This document shows positions 18,224 through 24,946 of a DNA stretch of 32,380 nucleotides, piece after piece. The translations under genes and the position numbers were made by a program. Positions within the stretch are counted from its first letter, which is position 1; the number at the start of each line of letters is the position of its first letter. Under the pieces are notes generated by a model. The model did not search any database. It had not been told where the DNA came from and was given only the letters and a program-made list of their open reading frames with translations. The stretch is from Rubrobacteraceae bacterium (GTDB lineage Bacteria > Actinomycetota > Rubrobacteria > Rubrobacterales > Rubrobacteraceae), in assembly GCA_023511405.1 (NCBI GenBank), contig JAIMBO010000019.1:1-32380 (forward strand), given 5' to 3'.

Positions 18224-18925
18224 TCATCGCGCTCGACGAGTGCGGCCATCCTCGCGGCGATCAGGCTCTTCCCCGGCGTAGCAGCCGCACTGCTCCCCAC
18301 GCCAGGACTCCAGCCCCTCCCTCACCGCAACCCCCGCGATCACGAGCGCCGCCAGAGGATCGGCCCACCACCACCCGAACAGGGCGTTGGCTCCGAGCCC
18401 GATCAACAACGCGGCGGAGAGGTAGGCACAGAGCATGTTCTGGGTGCCCTCGCCCTTGACCGCCGCCGATCCGAGTTCCTCACCAACTCGAGCCTTCGCC
18501 CGGGCAAGCGGCGGCATGATGAGCAGCGTAACGACGGACAACCCCATCCCTACCCGGCTCGTCGCCGGATGCTCCTGCAGCAAGAGCGTCCTTCCGGACT
18601 CGATCCCGACGTAAGCCGCGAGCAGGAAGTAGCTGAGCCCGATCATCCTCTGCGCCCGCCTCTCGGCACCCTCCGACGAGATCCTCCCGGAAGCGAACCT
18701 CCAGAGGATGACGATCCCGGCGGCCGCCTCGATCAGCGAATCGGCTCCAAAGCCGATCAGGGCTATGGATCCCGCCACGATCCCCGCCCCTATGGCCACG
18801 CCGGCCTCTATCCCGTGCCAGACGAGCCCCAGCCGGGCCAAAAGCCTGGCTCTCTTCACCAGACGCATCCGCTCCTCTACCCCCTGCAGGGGCCCTCGCC
18901 CCACCCGGACCGGCCGCCCGCTCAC
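18224..18925 (-). CDS. Short CDF-like cation transporter paired with CadC
   Basis: A 233-residue protein with about six membrane helices. It has the CDF-like helix-2 segment IGFGADSLIEAAAGIVIL (Asp and Glu four residues apart) and a late WWADPLAALVIAGVAVREG segment, equivalent to CDF helices 5-6. It lacks the usual cytoplasmic C-terminal domain, ending in a short charged tail with a CGC pair. Likely substrates are Cd, Zn, Pb or Co, judged from the partner sensor. GTG 18925 overlaps the CadC-like stop by four bases and has GAGGAG eight bases upstream; ATG 18868, also with a GAGGAG, is an alternative. Confidence 0.84.
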   Translation of the reverse strand: MSGRPVRVGRGPLQGVEERMRLVKRARLLARLGLVWHGIEAGVAIGAGIVAGSIALIGFGADSLIEAAAGIVILWRFASGRISSEGAERRAQRMIGLSYFLLAAYVGIESGRTLLLQEHPATSRVGMGLSVVTLLIMPPLARAKARVGEELGSAAVKGEGTQNMLCAYLSAALLIGLGANALFGWWWADPLAALVIAGVAVREGLESWRGEQCGCYAGEEPDRREDGRTRRAR

Positions 18926-19275
18926 ACCCCGATCTCCTCACCAAGCACAGCCGAGAGCAGCGAAGCCCCGCGCTCCGTGAGCGAGTACATGACCATCTTC
19001 CCCTCACGCCTGGAGCGTACCAACCCCAGCGAACGCAGCACCCGAAGGTGGTGCGAGACCAACCCCTGCCCGCGCCCCGCTATCCAGGACAGATCGCACA
19101 CGCAGAGCTCCCCGGCCTCCCCGAGCGCCGCAGCCAGCGTGAGCCGCGTCGGGTCCGAGAGAGCCCTGGCCCTCCCGGCGGCCTCCTGCGCCCTCTTCTC
19201 CGTCAGTAGCTTCTCGCGAATCGCCTCCGCCCTCGGAGCATCCACGCAAAGCAGTTCGCACCTGTCATCATTCAT
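18922..19275 (-). CDS. cadC: CadC-like ArsR-family Cd/Pb/Zn sensor
   Basis: A 117-residue winged-helix repressor. The N-terminal MNDDRCELLCVDAP gives Cys6 and Cys10, and ELCVCD gives Cys58 and Cys60. These four match the alpha-3N thiolate site of CadC (Cys7, 11, 58, 60), which binds Cd, Pb or Bi and lowers DNA affinity. The recognition helix is LVSHHLRVLRSLGLV, the wing RREGKMVMYSL. The alpha-5 His pair of zinc sites is not seen. ATG 19275 is the first base after the -10 spacer, so translation is probably leaderless. It overlaps the transporter gene and should autoregulate the pair. Confidence 0.93.
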   Translation of the reverse strand: MNDDRCELLCVDAPRAEAIREKLLTEKRAQEAAGRARALSDPTRLTLAAALGEAGELCVCDLSWIAGRGQGLVSHHLRVLRSLGLVRSRREGKMVMYSLTERGASLLSAVLGEEIGV

Positions 19276-19311
19276 ATCTACATTCTAACGAATGTAGATA
19301 TATCCGGGCAA
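19274..19311 (-). promoter_or_regulatory. CadC-type operator/promoter with perfect 12-4-12 inverted repeat
   Basis: ATATCTACATTC (19274-19285) and GAATGTAGATAT (19290-19301) are perfect inverted repeats around TAAC. On the minus strand TTGCCC and TAGAAT, 18 bases apart, form the promoter, and TAGAAT lies inside the repeat six bases before ATG 19275. A repressor here would cover the -10 box and the start codon. Confidence 0.77.
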
Positions 19312-19340
19312 GTGCCACGGGAGGCGGGCTCGAGGGATTC

Positions 19341-20867
19341 TCACACCCTGACCACCCGCATCATGCCGGCCTCCATGTGGTAGAGGTGGTGGCAGTGGAA
19401 GGCCCAGTCTCCGGGGTTGTCCGCGTACCAGTCGACGGCGAACCTCTGCATCGGGTCGACGATGGCGGTGTCCTTCAACGGTCCCCTTCCGGTACCGTTG
19501 TCCACCTGGAAGGAGTGTCCGTGCAGGTGCATCGGATGGGGCATCATGGACATGTTCATGAACTCGAAGCGGATGTGCTTGTTCCTTCCGGCCGTGATCG
19601 GGTCCGGTGTGGCGTTGGGTCCCGGATGGAAGGACTTCCCGTTGATCCTCCAGACGTAGCGCCGCTCGTTCCCGGAGAGGGTGACGGGTGTCACCTGATC
19701 CGGGCTCCCGGAAGGCAGGTCGACCCCAGAGGCTGCCCTGAGCATACCGTACAGGAGGAGCTTCTTTCCCAACTCGGGCGGCTTCTGGCCTGCCGGTGGA
19801 GCGGAGCCCGAGCTTCCCCGGTAGCGCAGGATCGCACGTCCCATCTTCTCCGTCCCCTCGGCCTGTGCCGCGAGCTGCCAGACACCCGGGTTGTTCGCCT
19901 CGACGATCACATCGTAACGCTCACCCGGTCCGATCCGCAGAGCGTCGACGTCTACCGGCTCGACCGGCTGCCCATCGGTGTGTGTCACGGTCATGCGATG
20001 ACCGGCAAGGGCCACCCTGAAGATCGTCGCGCTCGCCGGGTTGATGAAGCGCAGCCGGAGTCGCTCCCCGCGCTTCACCATGAGCTCCTCGGGAGAATCC
20101 GGGGGTTTGCCGTTGATCAGGTAGTAGGGGTAGACGATATCCGGCGTCCACTGGCGGGGTTCGCTCCCGCCCCCCATCCCGGACATACCGCGCATGCCCC
20201 CACCCATGCCTCCCATACCTCCCATGCCTCCCATACCGCCCATCCCGATCATCGCGCTCCCTCCGGACTTGAGGCGCTTCATCGCGTCCTCGGGAGTACC
20301 CCGCACCCCGTCGAGCCAGTCGTCGAGCATGAGCGTGTACTCGCGGTCGTAGGAGAGCGATTCCTTTTTGGGCTCGATGACGAGCGGACCGTAGAGGGCG
20401 CGGTCGAGCTGGAGCCCGACGTGGCTGTGGTAGAAGTAGGTGCCGGAGACGGGGACCGTGAACTCGTAGACGAACTCCCCGCCCGGCTTTATCGGCTTCT
20501 GGGTGACGTACGGGACACCGTCCATCCCGTTGGGGATGGGGAGCCCGTGCCAGTGTACCGTCGTACCCTCCGGCAGAGCGTTCTTCACCTTCACCCGAAG
20601 CCGCTCTCCCTCTTTCACCCGGATCTCGGGCCCCGGCAGGTTTCCCCCGTAGGTCCAGGTCTTCACCCGGCGCCCGCCGATCCTGACCTGTGCCGGCGAG
20701 ACATCGAGCGCGTACTCTCTGGTGCCGGACGGAGCAGGGGTAGTGCGGGAGGTGCCGGCGCCCGCTCCGGAACCCGAAGATCTCCCGCAGGCACCCAGGA
20801 CGAGGGCCCCCGTCCCCAACCCCGCGAGCCCGAAGAACTCCCGGCGGCTCAGCTTAGCCATCTTCAC
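19341..20867 (-). CDS. Tat-exported multicopper oxidase (CueO/laccase type), lipoprotein-like
   Basis: A 508-residue multicopper oxidase. The Tat motif SRREFFG is followed by a hydrophobic stretch ending LVLGAC, so Cys27 could be lipidated after export of the folded protein. Copper ligands are complete: HWHG (105-107), HSH (147-149), HPMHLHGH and the C-terminal HCHHLYHMEAGM (His491, Cys492, His493, His497, axial Met502). Residues 206-231 form a Met/Gly repeat like the Met-rich copper-binding inserts of CueO. It probably oxidises Cu(I) outside the membrane. It lies 33 bases after the SHOCT gene, behind the phased repeats, and so belongs to the two-component regulon. Start GTG 20867; ATG 20861 is possible. 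Confidence 0.95.
   Translation of the reverse strand: MKMAKLSRREFFGLAGLGTGALVLGACGRSSGSGAGAGTSRTTPAPSGTREYALDVSPAQVRIGGRRVKTWTYGGNLPGPEIRVKEGERLRVKVKNALPEGTTVHWHGLPIPNGMDGVPYVTQKPIKPGGEFVYEFTVPVSGTYFYHSHVGLQLDRALYGPLVIEPKKESLSYDREYTLMLDDWLDGVRGTPEDAMKRLKSGGSAMIGMGGMGGMGGMGGMGGGMRGMSGMGGGSEPRQWTPDIVYPYYLINGKPPDSPEELMVKRGERLRLRFINPASATIFRVALAGHRMTVTHTDGQPVEPVDVDALRIGPGERYDVIVEANNPGVWQLAAQAEGTEKMGRAILRYRGSSGSAPPAGQKPPELGKKLLLYGMLRAASGVDLPSGSPDQVTPVTLSGNERRYVWRINGKSFHPGPNATPDPITAGRNKHIRFEFMNMSMMPHPMHLHGHSFQVDNGTGRGPLKDTAIVDPMQRFAVDWYADNPGDWAFHCHHLYHMEAGMMRVVRV
20175..20252 (-). repeat. In-gene Met-Gly-Gly repeat of the multicopper oxidase
   Basis: Near-perfect 9-base units encode successive Met-Gly-Gly triplets, continuing into a looser GMRGMSGMGGG. 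This is a low-complexity tandem repeat inside the oxidase, expected to vary in copy number between strains. Met-rich loops bind Cu(I). Confidence 0.7.
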
Positions 20868-20900
20868 ACACCACTCTTTCCTTCCAGTCCCCGTCCGTCA

Positions 20901-21140
20901 TCAGACCCTCTTCCCGGACTTCTCCCTCAGCACCCTCAGCGAATCCCTGTACTCTTCAGTAGTGATCTCGCCGCGGGCGAAGCGCTCCTCCAGGATCTCT
21001 TCCGCTCTGTCCCTCCGCGGGTAATCCCCGTCACGCGAGACCGGGAAGGCCCTGGCCAAGGCCCATACTACGAGAGCTATGACGCCTATCAGGAGCAACG
21101 CCGGGACGATCATCCACACGAATCCGAACCCGCCCATCAT
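20901..21140 (-). CDS. SHOCT-domain small membrane protein
   Basis: A 79-residue protein: one N-terminal membrane helix (about 7-29, VWMIVPALLLIGVIALVVWAL), a short charged linker and a SHOCT (short C-terminal) domain, AEEILEERFARGEITTEEYRDSL. SHOCT domains are common oligomerisation or regulatory tails, and small helix-SHOCT proteins often sit beside copper and envelope-stress genes; the function is unknown. GGAGGT lies nine bases before ATG 21140, with a second ATG next. It is the first gene after the phased repeats and precedes the multicopper oxidase. Confidence 0.86.
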   Translation of the reverse strand: MMGGFGFVWMIVPALLLIGVIALVVWALARAFPVSRDGDYPRRDRAEEILEERFARGEITTEEYRDSLRVLREKSGKRV

Positions 21141-21195
21141 GATTGTCGTACCTCCGTTTGTCGTTTTGTCTCACGAAGAGAATGTAGTACGCGCA

Positions 21196-21235
21196 GATCA
21201 AGCACCGCTCGAGAAAAGATCAAGCCTGGATCAAG
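21196..21235 (-). promoter_or_regulatory. Four 11-bp-phased repeats, likely OmpR-type regulator binding site
   Basis: GATCAAG occurs at 21196, 21218 and 21229, and the degenerate GCTCGAG at 21207 fills the remaining 11-bp step. Read on the minus strand the unit is CTTGATC. Tandem sites at one helical turn are typical of OmpR/PhoB-family regulators, one of which is encoded just upstream. A TACATT -10 candidate (21181-21186) puts the -35 region inside the array, fitting activation of the SHOCT-oxidase pair. The last repeat overlaps the kinase stop codon. Confidence 0.66.
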
Positions 21236-22367
21236 ATTCTCTCCGGGGAGCCACGGGCAAGGTGAACTCGAAAGCCGCCCCCCTGCCAGGACCGTCGCTC
21301 TCGGCGTGTATCCTGCCGCCCATCGCTTCGACGAGCGTCCGGCAGATGGTGAGCCCCACCCCGACCCCGCCATTCTCGCGTGATCGGGAACCCTCCACCC
21401 GGTAGAACCGCTCGAAGAGGTGCGGCAGATGTTCGGGTGCTATGCCCTCCCCGGAATCGGTGACCCGGAAAGACACCTCGTCCTTCGCCCGACGCGCCGA
21501 CAGGGAGACCTCGCCTCCGGACGGCGTGTACTTCAGCGCGTTGGAGAGCAGGTTGTCCAGGACCTGCACGACCCGGTCCCGGTCGGCGAGCACCGGCGGT
21601 AGATCCTCAGGGACGGAGACCTCCATCCTCACGCCCTTCTCCGCGAAGAGCGGCCCGAGGAGACCGGCGGCCTGCTCCACGACCTCCCTTGGCGAGACTT
21701 CCCGCAGGTGCAGGGGGAGTCCGCCGGCCTCCGCCCGGGAGAGCTCCTGCATCTCGTCCACCAGACGGTGCAGACGGCCGGCCTCGGCGCGCACTAGAGA
21801 CCAGGTCTCCTCCGAGGGTTCGACCACACCGTCGATCAGCCCGTCCATGTACCCCTCGATCACCGTCAGAGGAGTCCTCAGCTCGTGGGAAACGTCGGAG
21901 ATGAGGTCGAGCCGGCGCTGTTCGGTGGCCTGGAGGGTCCGGGCCATCGCGTTGAGGCTCTCGGCGAGCTCACCGAGCTCGTCGTCGCCGCGCACGGGTA
22001 CGCGTTCGTCGTAACGTCCGGCCGCTATGCGGCGTGTCGCCCGGCTCATCGCCCGCAGGGGACCGACGATCCTGCGCGCAACGAACATCCCCGTCACTGC
22101 GGCGACCGCTATCGCGGCGACCGCCGCGACGGCGAGCGAGTAGAGGAGCGTACGCGCGAAGGCCCTAAAGACGGAGTCCATCATCTGGCCCATGCTCATC
22201 ATGTGTGAGGGACCCATCGGACCCTGCATGAGGTTGCCGAAGAGCAACGGCGCCACGACAGAGACCGCGACCAGGAAGGTCAGCGTCCCCACCAGGGCCA
22301 CGACCAGGTGCGAGGCGAAGAGCCTGGGCAGCAGACCCCGGAACCCCATCCGGGAGGGACCTCTCAT
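21231..22367 (-). CDS. Sensor histidine kinase with Met-rich periplasmic loop
   Basis: A 378-residue kinase with membrane helices at about 17-43 and 72-96, HAMP domain (VARRIVGPLRAMSRATRRIAAG), HisKA with His161 (SDVSHELRTPLTVIEGY), and HATPase with the N box (NLLSNALKYTP), G1 (DSGEGIAP) and G2 (GGVGVGLTI). The short external loop carries seven Met in residues 47-63 plus a His (GPSHMMSMGQMM), which suggests sensing of Cu(I) or Ag(I) like CusS; this is inference. ATG 22367 overlaps the response-regulator stop (ATGA), so the pair is translationally coupled. Confidence 0.94.
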   Translation of the reverse strand: MRGPSRMGFRGLLPRLFASHLVVALVGTLTFLVAVSVVAPLLFGNLMQGPMGPSHMMSMGQMMDSVFRAFARTLLYSLAVAAVAAIAVAAVTGMFVARRIVGPLRAMSRATRRIAAGRYDERVPVRGDDELGELAESLNAMARTLQATEQRRLDLISDVSHELRTPLTVIEGYMDGLIDGVVEPSEETWSLVRAEAGRLHRLVDEMQELSRAEAGGLPLHLREVSPREVVEQAAGLLGPLFAEKGVRMEVSVPEDLPPVLADRDRVVQVLDNLLSNALKYTPSGGEVSLSARRAKDEVSFRVTDSGEGIAPEHLPHLFERFYRVEGSRSRENGGVGVGLTICRTLVEAMGGRIHAESDGPGRGAAFEFTLPVAPRRES

Positions 22368-23047
22368 CTCCTCATCCTGTAACCCACGCCGCGCACCGTC
22401 TCTATGTAACGCGGATGCGCGGCGTCCTCCCCCAGCTTCTTGCGCACGTTGGCGATGTGCACGTCCACCACGTGATCATCCCCGAAATACCCCTCGCCCC
22501 ACACCCGTTCCAGAAGCTGCGCGCGGGAGAAGACCAGCCCGGGACGGGAGGCGAGCGCCGCCAAGAGATCGAACTCTATCGCGGTGAGTGCGATCTCCCT
22601 ACCCCCAAGACGCACCTCGCGCCTGGAAGGGTCGATGCTGAGCTCACCGACGCGCAGAGGCTCCTCCTCCGGTCCCGTCCCGGAACGCGGCCTGCGCAGC
22701 ATGGCCCTCACGCGGGCGACCAGCTCACCCGGAGAGAAAGGTTTGGGCAGGTAGTCGTCCGCTCCGGCCGAGAGACCGACGATACGGTCCGTCTCCTCGA
22801 CGCGCGCAGTGAGCAGGATCACGTAGGCATCCGAGAAACGCCGCAGCCTGCGCAGCACCTCCAGGCCGTCCAGCTCCGGCAACATCCAGTCGAGGACGAC
22901 GACATCGGGCCGGACTTCACCCGCGAGATCCAGCCCGGCCCTGCCGTCGAAAGCCTCGTACACCTCGAAGCCTTCCCGCTCCAGGTAGGCCCGCAGGAGC
23001 CTCACCAGGCTCCTCTCGTCCTCCACCACCAGCACCCTGACGCCCAT
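22364..23047 (-). CDS. OmpR/PhoB-family response regulator
   Basis: A 227-residue two-domain regulator. The receiver has the acidic pair at EDE (9-11), the phospho-acceptor Asp53 (VVLDWMLPELDG), Thr in LLTARVEE and Lys in LPKPFSPGEL. The C-terminal winged helix includes LTAIEFDLLAALASRPGLVFSR and VDVHIANVRKKLG, ending in TVRGVGYRM. It partners the adjacent kinase. Likely targets are the 11-bp-phased repeats before the SHOCT-oxidase genes. The start ATG 23047 has only a weak GAGG upstream and lies 15 bases after the CPVC protein stop. Confidence 0.95.
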   Translation of the reverse strand: MGVRVLVVEDERSLVRLLRAYLEREGFEVYEAFDGRAGLDLAGEVRPDVVVLDWMLPELDGLEVLRRLRRFSDAYVILLTARVEETDRIVGLSAGADDYLPKPFSPGELVARVRAMLRRPRSGTGPEEEPLRVGELSIDPSRREVRLGGREIALTAIEFDLLAALASRPGLVFSRAQLLERVWGEGYFGDDHVVDVHIANVRKKLGEDAAHPRYIETVRGVGYRMRR

Positions 23048-23062
23048 GGGCGGAGCCTCGCT

Positions 23063-23527
23063 CTACCCCCTGCCGACCGGACAGGCACGCTCGCCCTCGA
23101 GCCGGCGATAGAGGGCATAGAGCAACATCCCCACGGAGAAGAAACCGAGCAGCGGCTGGATCGGAGCGAAGTAGGTGAGCGCCCCGCTCGCCCCGAGGGC
23201 CAGCACGACGAGCTTGTTGCACACAGGACATCCTATGGCGAACACCGAGAAGATACCGCCGAGCAGTCCCCCTTCGGTGCCGGACCGTCCGGAGACGGGC
23301 GCGGGGTTCACGTAGGTCGCCAGCAGCAACCCTCCCAGCACCGCCCCGGCCACCCAGAACGTGTAGTCCCACCACGTGGCCGGTATCATCCGGTGGTAGA
23401 TCGGGGTGCTTATCAGGCCGGTGGGAACACCGGAGACCACCAGCCAGACGAGACCCGCGAGCGCGGCGACGGCGTAGCGCCGCGCCTGCCAGTTCCTCAG
23501 ATCCGAGAAGACCTCCATCCGACTCAT
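23063..23527 (-). CDS. Four-helix membrane protein with CPVC motif, unknown
   Basis: A 154-residue protein with about four membrane helices, near residues 18-40, 50-72, 86-112 and 120-142. The third holds FAIGCPVCNKLVVLALGASG, a CxxC inside or at the edge of the membrane, and the C-terminus has another Cys (ERACPVGRG). The arrangement recalls membrane thiol proteins or metal sites, but I cannot name a family. ATG 23527 has GGAGG ten bases upstream. It is placed between the last nuo-like gene (42 bases) and the two-component genes (15 bases), so it is probably part of the copper-linked transcript. Confidence 0.8.
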   Translation of the reverse strand: MSRMEVFSDLRNWQARRYAVAALAGLVWLVVSGVPTGLISTPIYHRMIPATWWDYTFWVAGAVLGGLLLATYVNPAPVSGRSGTEGGLLGGIFSVFAIGCPVCNKLVVLALGASGALTYFAPIQPLLGFFSVGMLLYALYRRLEGERACPVGRG

Positions 23528-23569
23528 CTCTGAAACTCCTCCGAATAGTGCATCGAACGGTCCTCCAGT

Positions 23570-24946
23570 CTATACCACCCGTCCCAGCAGGACCTGCGCC
23601 GCGATCCCGATGGCTGCGGTGGCGAAGAAGGCCACCCCCCAGACCGCGACGACCAGCGGCGGAGAAGCGGGGGCCTTCTTGGGCTCCCGGAACATGGGGA
23701 CGACGACCCGCAGGTAGACCCCCAAAGAGAGCACGCTGTTGAGGATCGCCACCACCGCGAGCCACGTATAACCGGCGTCTATCGCCGCCCCGAACAGGAG
23801 GAACTTCCCGACGAACCCTGCGAGCGGCGGCACCCCGACGAGAGAGAACAAAAACACCACCATCGCCCCGGCCGCCCACGGCGAGGTCCTCCACAACCCG
23901 GTGAAGTCTCCGATGCGCCTCCCCGCCTGCAGGACCACGGCGAAGGCCCCGAGGTTCATCGCGGCGTAGGCGGCGGCGAATACGACGAGGGAGCGCGTGG
24001 CCAGTGCTCCCTGCCCCACGTCCACGATGCCGAGCAGGAAGTACCCGGCCTGCGCTATCGAGGAGTAGGCGAGAAGTCGCACGATCCTCTCCTGCACGAG
24101 CGCCGCCAGGTTGCCGTAGGTCATCGAGAAGGCGGCGAGGACCGCCACCACCAACTGCCAGGCGACGAGCCCCTCCGGCAGGTCGTGCACGACCTGGGCG
24201 AGAGCGAAGATCGCTCCGACCTTCGGCACTATCGACAGGAACGCCGCGATCGAGACCGGAGCGCCCTCGTAGGCATCGGGTGCCCAGAAGTGAAACGGGA
24301 CGTAGGACGCCTTGTACCCGAGCCCCACCAGGACAGCGACCAGCCCGAACGCCGCCGCGAGCGGGTATCCCTTGAGTGAAGGGAGCTCGGAGAGCAAAGT
24401 CGAGCCTACAGCTCCGTACCAGTAGGTGAGGCCGAAGATCATGACCGCCTCGGCGACCGATCCGAAGACGAAGTATTTCATCGCCGCCTCGGTCGCCCGG
24501 TCGTCCCTGGGGTAGGCCACCAGGGCGAAGGACCCCAGGCTGGAGAGCAGCACGCCCAGCACCAGGAACATCACATCCCCCGCTCCGGCGAGCATGATCG
24601 CCCCCAGCAACGTGAAGGCGAGCAGTGCGTAGACCGTACCCTCGCGGTCGGTGCCCCCGACCTCGCGGCGGGCGAGCACCGCGACGAAAGCCGTCGCGCT
24701 CGAGAGCACGATCACGGCCCACAGGCTCAGGGAGTCCACCCGGTAGGTCCCGGTAAAGACGCTCGTCTGCGTCCCCAGGAACGCCACGGCCAGACCCGCC
24801 GCCGAGAAGAGCCCGACCACCGTGTAGACGAGCGCCACCTTCGGCAGACGTAGCATCTCGAAGGCGAGCGCGCCCACCGCCGCCCAAAGCACCGCGAGCT
24901 GAGGCGCGAGCAGCGTGAGATCGTGCGCCATCCGGGCGAGCGACAT
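23570..24946 (-). CDS. nuoN: NuoN-like proton-channel subunit of a complex-I-like assembly
   Basis: A 458-residue antiporter-like subunit. Conserved blocks are GLGYKASYVPFHFWAPDAYEG (helix-7 Lys212 present), SIVPKVGAI (Lys242), RLLAYSSIAQAGY and VPPLAGFVGKFLLF (helix-12 lysine). The helix-5 glutamate, essential in standard NuoN within LGxELxSLPLxxL, is Leu133 here (LGVLLSSLGSFAL). So three of four charged channel residues remain. It starts one base inside the NuoM stop (TGATG), which indicates translational coupling. It is the last membrane-arm gene of the operon. Whether it still pumps protons is open. Confidence 0.92.
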   Translation of the reverse strand: MSLARMAHDLTLLAPQLAVLWAAVGALAFEMLRLPKVALVYTVVGLFSAAGLAVAFLGTQTSVFTGTYRVDSLSLWAVIVLSSATAFVAVLARREVGGTDREGTVYALLAFTLLGAIMLAGAGDVMFLVLGVLLSSLGSFALVAYPRDDRATEAAMKYFVFGSVAEAVMIFGLTYWYGAVGSTLLSELPSLKGYPLAAAFGLVAVLVGLGYKASYVPFHFWAPDAYEGAPVSIAAFLSIVPKVGAIFALAQVVHDLPEGLVAWQLVVAVLAAFSMTYGNLAALVQERIVRLLAYSSIAQAGYFLLGIVDVGQGALATRSLVVFAAAYAAMNLGAFAVVLQAGRRIGDFTGLWRTSPWAAGAMVVFLFSLVGVPPLAGFVGKFLLFGAAIDAGYTWLAVVAILNSVLSLGVYLRVVVPMFREPKKAPASPPLVVAVWGVAFFATAAIGIAAQVLLGRVV

